Assembly (NCBI GenBank): GCA_013298265.1
Contig: JAAFHE010000039.1
Location: forward strand, 1-12,401
Source: Lysobacterales bacterium
GTDB taxonomy: Bacteria; Pseudomonadota; Gammaproteobacteria; Xanthomonadales; Rhodanobacteraceae
Direction: 5' to 3'
Length of the DNA stretch: 12,401 nucleotides
Shown: one piece after another, positions 1 through 6,629 of the stretch
How positions within the stretch are numbered: the stretch's first letter is position 1
Layout: each line of letters starts with the position of its first letter
The notes under the pieces: generated by a model
What the model was told of the DNA's origin: nothing
The model's input: only the letters and a program-made list of their open reading frames with translations
The model's database searches: none
Position numbers and translations under genes: made by a program

Positions 1-1
1 C

Positions 2-183
2 GGGCCGGAGGAAGAGTGATCGCTCAGAACCGCAGGTTCTGATCACTCTGAACGCCCAACGGGCCGGAGGAAGAGTGATCGCTCAGAACCGCAGGTTCTG
101 ATCACTCTGAACGCCCAACGGGCCGGGACGAAGAGTGATCGCTCAGAACCGCAGGTTCTGATCGGTCTGAACGCCCGGCGGGC
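2..183. repeat. Tandem array of three ~59-bp hairpin-bearing repeats
   Basis: Three head-to-tail copies lie at 2-60, 61-119 and 120-179. The first two are identical over 59 bp. The third is 60 bp, with changes near its start, in the right palindrome arm and at its end. Each copy holds a long inverted repeat (13-49, 72-108, 132-168). Its inner stem is TCAGAACC/GGTTCTGA around a GCA loop, and its outer stem is AGAGTGA/TCACTCT, with a four-base TCGC bulge on the left side. Copy 3 has TCGGTCT as its outer right arm, which weakens the outer stem. Each unit end plus the next GGGC forms a second small hairpin, GCCC-3 nt-GGGC (54-64, 113-123, 173-183). There are no unique spacers, so this is not CRISPR. 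It resembles an extragenic REP/BIME-like or satellite-type palindromic array. Base 1 matches the last base of a unit, so the array may extend to the left. Confidence 0.9.
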
Positions 184-475
184 CAGACCGGCTAGTGCCT
201 GCACAGCAGGCGTTTGGCGGGGTTGTGGAGATCGGGTGCTGAGTACAAGAGCGGTAGTGCCAGGACTTGTTCAGAACTTCCCTGGGATTGCAGGGCAGAC
301 GCGACGCGTTCCGGGGAAAAGCTGATCCGCTACCGCGTCAGCCTTCAGCGCATGCGGCATACCGGTCATCGCCGCGCCGGACCGCCGCCCGCATGCGCAA
401 CATAAGTTCGCGCCGTTTGGGGTTGCCGGCCCGAATTCCGCTAGGCTGTGGCAGGCCCTGCGCGGAAATCGGCTG
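184..475. other. Intergenic region upstream of the response regulator
   Basis: I see no convincing gene here. Short frames exist but show no recognisable domain, ribosome binding site or conservation cue. One small perfect hairpin (GCCTGC-ACA-GCAGGC, 197-211) sits just after the repeat array. It could be the end of a transcript entering from the left, but no T tract follows. The region must contain the promoter of the regulator/kinase operon. No well-spaced -35/-10 pair stands out: TTGCCG at 423-428 and TAGGCT at 442-447 are only 13 bases apart. Confidence 0.5.
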
Positions 476-1120
476 GTGACGACTGCCTCAGTTGGACTCA
501 TTGAAGATCTGGAGCCGCACCGCCGGCTGCTGGAGCGCGCCGTCGCTGCGGTGCCGCATCTTCAAGTGCGCTTTAGTGTCGGGTCCCTGGCCGAGGCCCG
601 CCCCTATTTGCAGCCTGCCCCCGACCTGATACTCGTCGACCTGGGCTTGCCGGATGGTCGCGGCGACAGCTTGCTGCAGGAACTCGGCCCAGAAACTGCG
701 GTGCTGGTTGTGACTGTTTTTGGCGATGAAGACAATGTCGTGCGCGCGCTGGAGCGTGGCGCCCGCGGCTACGTACTCAAAGATGCAGGCGAGCGCGCCG
801 TGGTCGATGCCATTATCAGCGTGCTGGCTGGCGGTGCGCCGCTGACGCCATCGGTGGCGGCACATCTGCTCAAGCGATTCCGCCACCCGGATCTGGCGGC
901 ACCGGCATCACCGGCGAACGAGGCACTGACACCAAGGGAATTTGAGGTGCTGAGATTGCTGGCGCGCGGCTTCAGTTATCGCGAAGCAGCAACACATTTG
1001 TCCATTTCTCCGCACACGCTTAGCCACTATGTGAAGCAGATCTACGGCAAGCTCGCGGTAAATTCGCGCGGCGCTGCGGTGTTTGAAGCGGTCAATCAGG
1101 GGATTCTTCGCCTTGACTAG
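476..1120 (+). CDS. Two-component response regulator, NarL/FixJ (LuxR-type) family
   Basis: This 214-residue cytoplasmic DNA-binding regulator is expected to be phosphorylated by the kinase encoded just downstream. The receiver domain spans about residues 5-120. It shows the acidic pair E10-D11, the phospho-acceptor D55 at the end of strand β3 (LILVD, then LGLPDG), the switch T80 and the conserved K102. A linker leads to a LuxR-type helix-turn-helix at about 150-210 (LTPREFEVLRLLARG, then SPHTLSHYVKQIYGKL). Size and layout are normal for the family. The GTG start is chosen because the receiver fold begins at residue 5 and a weak GGAAA lies 8-9 bases upstream. The gene overlaps the start of the kinase, so the two are almost certainly co-translated. 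The target genes cannot be read from the sequence. Confidence 0.93.
   Translation: MTTASVGLIEDLEPHRRLLERAVAAVPHLQVRFSVGSLAEARPYLQPAPDLILVDLGLPDGRGDSLLQELGPETAVLVVTVFGDEDNVVRALERGARGYVLKDAGERAVVDAIISVLAGGAPLTPSVAAHLLKRFRHPDLAAPASPANEALTPREFEVLRLLARGFSYREAATHLSISPHTLSHYVKQIYGKLAVNSRGAAVFEAVNQGILRLD
1098..1103 (+). promoter_or_regulatory. Shine-Dalgarno AGGGGA of the kinase, inside the regulator gene
   Basis: This strong anti-16S match lies within the last codons of the response regulator, nine bases before TTG 1113. It decides between the three possible non-ATG starts of the kinase. It also implies coupled translation across the overlap. Confidence 0.7.
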
Positions 1121-3020
1121 CTCCGTGACAGTCGCGACGTATTCGCCGTATCGGCGCACATTCTGGCTGTTAGCGCCAATGCTGTTGGTGGCCGTTACAG
1201 GCTATTTTGCGTTGCGCTGGGTCGGTGCAGCCGGAGTGCCGCCATTGCCGCCCATCGTCGAGGTAATGGCCGGTCCCGCCGACTGGCCGCCGGATTCCGC
1301 GACGCTTGGCGGCTTGCGCGATGACTGGACGCCGCGCACGCTTCCGATTCGCACGTGCAAAATCAAATGCGAGACCCCCTACGTCGGATACGCCTACCGG
1401 TTCACCGTCGATGGGACTGCGCAAAATCGCTGGGGCGTATACGTCCGTCGCGCAGACTCCAATGTCGCGGCGTATTTGAATGGCCAGTTGATTGGACTGC
1501 GTGGGCGTATGGAAATGCCGCCCAGCAGTATCCGCACCGCCCAACTGTTCGAGTTTCCAGCGACGCTGCTGCGGCCTGGCGCGAACGTGCTGGTATTGAT
1601 CGTAGTACGCGAACTGCGCGGCTTTGGCGGCCTGTCGCCCTTTCACATCGGCGAACTGGAGCAACTGCAGCCAGCCCTGCAGTCGCGCAGGTTCCTGACT
1701 GAAGACCTGCCTTACGGCGTGAGCTGGCTACACGGCGCAAGCGCACTGATCGCTCTGGGGCTGCTGCTCGCGGGCCGGCGCGAACCGGTCATGATCTGGT
1801 ACACGGTAAGTGCTGCATTCTGGTTGTTGTACACCTTGCTGGGTCAGATTCCCGACTGGCCCGCCGATCCGCTCGCGCGACAGCAATGGATGTGGCTTTC
1901 GTCACTCGGGTGCATGTGCTTTACGACGCTGTTTGGCGTATCACTGCATGACAAGCCACCGCGCACGGCCGTTGTACTGTTGATTGCGATTTTCGTGCTG
2001 GGAATCGCCAATGTCGCCGCAGCCGGCAGTCTGCCCGGCCTGGACTGGTATACAAGGCTGATCTGGCCGCAGTACTACGTCAAATGGAGCGGCTATGTGC
2101 TGATCCCCGTCGCGTTCTTCGCCATCAGCCGCTATGCAGCACGCTCGCTGCGGCCGGTCAACGCGGGCTGGGTGGCCGCCATGTTCGTCTTGCCTGCGCT
2201 GCTGGGAATAGGCGATATGTTGAACGGACCAGGCGTGCTGGAGTTCGCCTTGTCGCCGATTTCCGGGCTAGGCATAACCGCTGCGTTTTGGCTCGAGCTT
2301 TCGCGCAGGATTCAGGACAATGCGCGGCGCATGGCGGCATTCAATAGCGAACTGGAAAACACAGTTCGTGAGCGCGAATTGCAGTTGCGCAACAGTTTTC
2401 AGCAGTTGGGCGAGGTAGAACGAGCGCGGACCCTGGCGGAAGAACGCACGCGCATCATGCGTGACATGCATGACGGGGTTGGCGGTCAGTTGACGCTGCT
2501 GCTCGGCGTGGTCGCTGATGAGCAGGTCAGCCGCGAAGAAATTGCCCGGCAATTGCAGCAAAGCCTGGAAGATCTGCGTTTGGTCGTCGATTCGCTGCAG
2601 GCTTCTCCCGGCAACGACTTGCTGGAAACCTTGGGAATTTTCCGCGAGCGCGTAGAGCCGCGTCTGCGTCAAGCGGGGTTGTCCCTGCACTGGCGAGCCA
2701 ATCCCGATCTGGAATTGCCTGGGTTCGGCCCCGAGGCTGCCCTGAAACTGTTCCGGATCCTGCAGGAAGCGTTAAGCAACGTACTGCGCCATGCTCAGGC
2801 GCGCAACATCGAATTGCGAGTAACTGCCGATGCCCGTGATCTGGTCATCGACGTAGCCGACGATGGTCATGGCTTGCCGGAACCCGCGCCGCGGCGCGGC
2901 CAGGGATTGCGCAACATTCGCGCACGGATTGCGGAGCTGGGCGGAACGTTGCGCATAGAAAGTGCCGCTGGGAAAGGCACTTGTCTGCAGATACGCGTGC
3001 CGCAGGCAGTGCACGCCTGA
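1113..3020 (+). CDS. Membrane sensor histidine kinase, 7TM-DISM-like with HisKA_3/HATPase core
   Basis: This inner-membrane kinase is the evident partner of the preceding regulator. Numbering is from TTG 1113. An N-terminal membrane helix (about 14-37) leads to a periplasmic β-sandwich at about 60-190 with the family pattern AAYLNGQLIGLRGRMEMPPS and LLRPGANVLVL. This is probably a ligand-binding jelly roll. Seven hydrophobic segments follow at about 205-395, like the 7TMR-DISM membrane module, then a coiled coil at about 400-445. The HisKA_3 motif is RDMHDGVGGQL, with phospho-acceptor H453. The HATPase domain has N-box N556, G1 box DDGHG (583-587) and G2 box GQGLRNI (596-602). TTG 1113 has an ideal AGGGGA (1098-1103) nine bases upstream and overlaps the regulator by 8 bases. 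In-frame alternatives are TTG 1083 (10 residues longer) and GTG 1125 (4 shorter). The ligand is unknown. Confidence 0.92.
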   Translation: MTSSVTVATYSPYRRTFWLLAPMLLVAVTGYFALRWVGAAGVPPLPPIVEVMAGPADWPPDSATLGGLRDDWTPRTLPIRTCKIKCETPYVGYAYRFTVDGTAQNRWGVYVRRADSNVAAYLNGQLIGLRGRMEMPPSSIRTAQLFEFPATLLRPGANVLVLIVVRELRGFGGLSPFHIGELEQLQPALQSRRFLTEDLPYGVSWLHGASALIALGLLLAGRREPVMIWYTVSAAFWLLYTLLGQIPDWPADPLARQQWMWLSSLGCMCFTTLFGVSLHDKPPRTAVVLLIAIFVLGIANVAAAGSLPGLDWYTRLIWPQYYVKWSGYVLIPVAFFAISRYAARSLRPVNAGWVAAMFVLPALLGIGDMLNGPGVLEFALSPISGLGITAAFWLELSRRIQDNARRMAAFNSELENTVRERELQLRNSFQQLGEVERARTLAEERTRIMRDMHDGVGGQLTLLLGVVADEQVSREEIARQLQQSLEDLRLVVDSLQASPGNDLLETLGIFRERVEPRLRQAGLSLHWRANPDLELPGFGPEAALKLFRILQEALSNVLRHAQARNIELRVTADARDLVIDVADDGHGLPEPAPRRGQGLRNIRARIAELGGTLRIESAAGKGTCLQIRVPQAVHA

Positions 3021-3030
3021 ACCCGGCGCC

Positions 3031-3060
3031 GGGCGCATCCCATGTTTATGGGATGCGCCC
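3031..3060 (+). terminator. Strong hairpin after the kinase gene, probable operon terminator
   Basis: A perfect 12-bp stem GGGCGCATCCCA/TGGGATGCGCCC encloses a six-base loop TGTTTA. It starts 10 bases after the kinase stop codon. No T tract follows, so it is not a canonical intrinsic terminator. It could act as a transcript 3' end by stalling RNA polymerase or by blocking exonucleases. A short palindrome CCCGGCGCCGGG (3022-3033) overlaps its left foot. Confidence 0.65.
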
Positions 3061-3146
3061 CCACGCCCCGTTGAAGACACTGCCGCCACCTGGCCGCTAT
3101 GCGTCGCAAGCCGCAATTGCCGGCAACAACCTAACGATTCCCCGTC

Positions 3147-3188
3147 AGCCCGGGGAGCAATGGCGCTAGTGACGCCAGCGGCCGGGCT
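3147..3188 (+). promoter_or_regulatory. Two-tier hairpin in the leader of the FG-GAP gene
   Basis: The outer stem AGCCCGG (3147-3153) pairs with CCGGGCT (3182-3188). The inner stem TGGCG (3161-3165) pairs with CGCCA (3173-3177) around a CTAGTGA loop. Only ten bases separate it from the AGGGGA ribosome binding site at 3199-3204. It could tune translation or act as an attenuator. It matches no riboswitch that I recognise. Confidence 0.4.
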
Positions 3189-3211
3189 TTGATCAACCAG
3201 GGGAAATCGAT

Positions 3212-6200
3212 ATGCGCAAGTTGCTTGTACTGTGCCTTTGCATCCTGGCGGCATCGCCAATTCACGCGGGCGAGATAGTGAACGGCGGCCACAACAAGCC
3301 TGCGAGGCAATTGTTGGGGAGCGGTGTACCGCACACGGAATCGCCGCAGACATCAATAGACGTTGATTCGCTGATCGCGGGTATAGCCGACCGCCAAATC
3401 GAATCCAACCAGGCCAGCGCTCAGTTCGGATACAGCGTTGCGCGGTTGGGCGATGTAAACGGCGATGGTTTCCAGGACCTCGCGATTGGCGCCCCCTACT
3501 GGGACAACGGTCAGGTCGACGAAGGCTCCGTGTTTCTGTTTCTGGGCTCCGCCACAGGCGTCGGCAGCGTTCCCGATGCAATGCTGGAAGCGGATCAGGC
3601 GTCTGCGCGATTTGGTATCAGTGTTGCCGGTGCCGGCGATGTCAACGGTGATGGCTACGACGACATCGTTGTTGGCGCGGAACTCTACGAATCGGGCGTG
3701 GAAACCGACGAAGGAGCGGCATACATATATTTTGGTGGTCCCGGCGCGTTCAACACCGTTGCGGATACGGTAATCCAGGGCAATCAATCTGCTGCTTATT
3801 TTGGCAGCAGCGTGGCCGGCGCGGGTGACGTGAACGGCGACGGCTTTGCCGATGTGCTGGTCGGTGCGTTCGGGTACGACGCCACCGGAAGCCAGAACGA
3901 AGGCGCGGCCTACCTGTTTTTTGGCGGTGCAGGTGCGTTCAACATTGCCGCCGACGCACGCCTGAGTTCGGGTCAGCTGGGCGCGCGCGCAGGCACCAGT
4001 GTTGCCGGTGCGGGTGACGTCAACGGCGATGGTTACGCCGATGTGCTGGTCGGCGTACCGCAACACGATGTGGGGCCCCACACCAACACGGGAGCGGCGC
4101 TGCTCTACTTCGGCGGCGCGGGCGCGTTCAACGTGGCTATCGACGCCGTTCTGCAAGTGTCCCAGGCCAACGCCGAGCTTGGCGCCAGTGTGGCAGCGGC
4201 CGGCGATGTCAATGGCGATGGCTATTCCGATGTTATCGTCGGCGCCGCGTTGTATGACGATCCGGAAGTGGATGAAGGAGCGGCCTTTATCTACTTTGGC
4301 GGCGTAGCACCATTTGATACGGTTGCCGACGTCACCCTTGAACTCAACCAGCCCGGCGCGGCGCTGGGTTTCCGTGTCGCCGGCGCCGGCGATGTCAACG
4401 GGGATAACTACGCCGATGTGATCGTCGGCGCCAATCTCTACGATGCGGGACAGACCGATGAGGGCGCGGCCTTTGTCTATCTGGGCAACGCCGCCGGCGT
4501 TGGTCCGGCGGCAGCCTTTACTCTGGAAAGCAATCAGGCGCAGGCGCGCACCGGTTTTTCCGCCGCCGCAGCGGATGTCAACGGCGATGGCTACGCCGAC
4601 ATTGCCATAGGCATTCCTGGGTATACCAATGGCCAGACTGAAGAAGGCGCCGCCTTTGTATACCACGGAGGTTCCCGTGCGCCGGATACCGATGCCGATG
4701 GGCAAGTCGAGTCGGACCAGCTTTCAGGCCAGGCCGGGCACAGCGTTGCAACCGGTGATGTGAACGGTGATGGCTATGACGATCTGATCGTAGGCGCCTA
4801 TGGCTACGATTCCGCCAGCGTCAATTCGGGAAATGTCTTCGTTTATTTTGGAAATTCCGGCGGGTTCAATGCAGTTGCGGATGCCTCCCTGCCGGGCAGC
4901 CAGGCCGATGCGCGTTTCGGCGCCAGCGTTGCGGCGGGTGACGTCAATGGCGACGGCTTCGCCGACGTTATCGTGGGCTCACCGCTGTATAACCAGGGCG
5001 TCACCACGGATGCAGGCCAGGTCTCGGTTTACTACGGCAGCAGCGGCCCGTTTGACAGCACGGCCGATCGCACGATGACGTCTTCTCAAGCCGGTGCCCA
5101 GCTTGGCTACAGCGTGGGGTTTGCCGGAGACATCAACGGCGATGGTTATGGCGACGTGGTGGCTGGTGCGCCGTACATGGACACTCAGAGTAGCGACGAA
5201 GGTGCGCTACTTGTCTACTTTGGCAATCGGGTATTTGCCGGAACTGTTGCAGCTACGCTGCCATCGGGCCAGGCCGCCGCCTACCTGGGGACTAGCGTTG
5301 CCGGGGTCGGCGATGTCAACGGCGACGGCTTTGCGGATATCGCTGGCGGCGCACTGGGATACGACGGCACAACAGCAAATGATGGCGCCTTGTTTGTCTA
5401 CTTTGGTGGATCACCATTTGATCAAGGTGTCGATTCACGTCCGCTGGGCGGTCAGACTTCTGCGCGGCTAGGCAACAGCATCGCCGCCGCTGGTGATGTC
5501 AATGGTGATGGCTATGCAGACGTCGTCGCTGGAGCAACGGAATACAGCAATGGCCAGGCCAATGAAGGCCGTGTACTGATTTATCGCGGTGGTGCAGGCG
5601 CTTTCTCCACTACTGCATTCGCCACTCTGGAAATGAACCAGGCGGGCGCGCGATTCGGCAGCAGCGTTGCGGGCGGCGCAGACCTCAATGCCGACGGCTA
5701 TTCCGACATTGTCGTTGGCGCTTTTCAATTTGATACCACGGCAAATGGCGACGAGGGAGCGTTGTTCGCCTACCTTGGAGGCGCCGGCGCGTTTGACACC
5801 AGCGTGGATGTGGAATTCCGCTCCAACCAGCTGGCCTCCCGGCAAGGATTCAGCGCCGTACTGGGTGATATCAACGGTGATGGCTATGCCGATGTCGTAG
5901 GCGGCGTACCGAGTTACAACGGCGGGCTGGCAGAAGAAGGGGCGGCACTGGTGTTCCTCGGAAATGGCGCGGGCCGAGGCCTTATTCCGCAGCAGTTCCG
6001 CTCAACGACACCGGTGGCGCCCTGGGGAGCCTCGCAATCAGCCAGTGGCTTTTCGGCAGCGATGCAGGCGTTGGGGCCGCGAGGCCGGGAACGTAGCCGG
6101 CTACAACTCGAAGCCTGTCCGGCGGGTGCTGCATTTGGCGGCCCATCCTGCACCCGCACCACGGCGGCGGGCTGGACGGATACCACCGCCGCGGCTGCAG

Positions 6201-6412
6201 GCGTGGCAACCGTCGCGAACGCTACTGGCCTTAACTTGAATGCGGTTTACCACTGGCGTGTGCGCTCGCTGTATGCGCCATTGACCGTCACTCAGACGGG
6301 CATTACGGCACCGCCCAATCCCGCAGCCGGTCCCTGGCGGCGCATGGAGGCCGGTGGCGGAGTGGCGGACATCCGGGTAATCGAGTTCATCTTCCGTAGC
6401 GACTTCCAGTAG
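3212..6412 (+). CDS. Exported FG-GAP (integrin-α-like) repeat protein with Fn3-like C-terminal domain
   Basis: This is a 1066-residue secreted or surface protein of unknown ligand. A Sec signal peptide (MRKLL, hydrophobic core, probable cut after A19) is followed by 14 FG-GAP/VCBS-type repeats of 61-63 residues between about 60 and 930. Each repeat has a calcium-loop motif DxNxDGxxD, starting at residues 81, 143, 206, 269, 332, 394, 455, 516, 577, 640, 701, 762, 824 and 886. Repeats 6 (DVNGDNYAD) and 13 (DLNADGYSD) are slightly off consensus. The repeats should fold as β-propeller blades; fourteen would fit two seven-bladed propellers. The C-terminal 130 residues contain an Fn3-like sandwich with a possible disulfide C969-C980 and the strand VYHWRVRSLY. 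The chain ends in FIFRSDFQ. The ATG start has AGGGGA seven bases upstream. Adhesion, or binding of a surface or polysaccharide, is a family-level inference. Confidence 0.92.
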   Translation: MRKLLVLCLCILAASPIHAGEIVNGGHNKPARQLLGSGVPHTESPQTSIDVDSLIAGIADRQIESNQASAQFGYSVARLGDVNGDGFQDLAIGAPYWDNGQVDEGSVFLFLGSATGVGSVPDAMLEADQASARFGISVAGAGDVNGDGYDDIVVGAELYESGVETDEGAAYIYFGGPGAFNTVADTVIQGNQSAAYFGSSVAGAGDVNGDGFADVLVGAFGYDATGSQNEGAAYLFFGGAGAFNIAADARLSSGQLGARAGTSVAGAGDVNGDGYADVLVGVPQHDVGPHTNTGAALLYFGGAGAFNVAIDAVLQVSQANAELGASVAAAGDVNGDGYSDVIVGAALYDDPEVDEGAAFIYFGGVAPFDTVADVTLELNQPGAALGFRVAGAGDVNGDNYADVIVGANLYDAGQTDEGAAFVYLGNAAGVGPAAAFTLESNQAQARTGFSAAAADVNGDGYADIAIGIPGYTNGQTEEGAAFVYHGGSRAPDTDADGQVESDQLSGQAGHSVATGDVNGDGYDDLIVGAYGYDSASVNSGNVFVYFGNSGGFNAVADASLPGSQADARFGASVAAGDVNGDGFADVIVGSPLYNQGVTTDAGQVSVYYGSSGPFDSTADRTMTSSQAGAQLGYSVGFAGDINGDGYGDVVAGAPYMDTQSSDEGALLVYFGNRVFAGTVAATLPSGQAAAYLGTSVAGVGDVNGDGFADIAGGALGYDGTTANDGALFVYFGGSPFDQGVDSRPLGGQTSARLGNSIAAAGDVNGDGYADVVAGATEYSNGQANEGRVLIYRGGAGAFSTTAFATLEMNQAGARFGSSVAGGADLNADGYSDIVVGAFQFDTTANGDEGALFAYLGGAGAFDTSVDVEFRSNQLASRQGFSAVLGDINGDGYADVVGGVPSYNGGLAEEGAALVFLGNGAGRGLIPQQFRSTTPVAPWGASQSASGFSAAMQALGPRGRERSRLQLEACPAGAAFGGPSCTRTTAAGWTDTTAAAAGVATVANATGLNLNAVYHWRVRSLYAPLTVTQTGITAPPNPAAGPWRRMEAGGGVADIRVIEFIFRSDFQ
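3425..5900 (+). repeat. Fourteen in-gene tandem repeats of about 183-189 bp
   Basis: The FG-GAP coding repeats form a DNA-level tandem array. The calcium-loop codons begin at 3452, 3638, 3827, 4016, 4205, 4391, 4574, 4757, 4940, 5129, 5312, 5495, 5681 and 5867. Recurrent nucleotide blocks such as GGCGATGTCAACGGCGATGG make recombination between blades plausible. Copies are diverged, so the array is old rather than freshly expanded. Confidence 0.85.
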
Positions 6413-6440
6413 CAGCAAGTTCGCAACCCTGGCGCAAGTC

Positions 6441-6471
6441 GATGCAGCCCTGCCCGATGCGGGGCTGCATC
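6441..6471 (+). terminator. Hairpin after the FG-GAP gene
   Basis: A perfect 10-bp stem GATGCAGCCC/GGGCTGCATC with an 11-base loop begins 28 bases after the FG-GAP stop codon. No T run follows on the plus strand, so its terminator role is inferred from position and stem strength. Confidence 0.6.
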
Positions 6472-6554
6472 TGCAGCAGACGGCAGGTTTGTGAACCCAA
6501 TCCGTCGTCCTCTGCATAGTTGAATTTGCGAATAACCGGACAAGCGATCCATGC

Positions 6555-6587
6555 AAAAAAAAGCGCCGGGCAAACCTCGCCCGGCGC
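6555..6587 (-). terminator. Intrinsic terminator of the metalloprotease gene
   Basis: Read on the minus strand, a perfect 9-bp stem GCGCCGGGC/GCCCGGCGC with a 7-base loop is followed directly by eight T residues. It lies 42 bases after the protease stop codon. This is a textbook rho-independent terminator and also shields the convergent FG-GAP gene. Confidence 0.93.
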
Positions 6588-6629
6588 CGTGTCGTTGCGG
6601 CAGGGCCGCGACGTCCTTCCCTCAATCGA

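Noticed and set aside
1..183. CRISPR array
   Set aside because: The whole unit is repeated without unique spacers, and each unit is internally palindromic.
197..211. GCCTGC-ACA-GCAGGC as an intrinsic terminator
   Set aside because: The stem is only 6 bp, there is no T tract, and no upstream gene is visible in the window.
3353..4705. 450-codon minus-strand frame opposite the FG-GAP repeats
   Set aside because: It mirrors the regular repeat codons (recurring VAVDI-type sequence) and is a by-product of the repeats.
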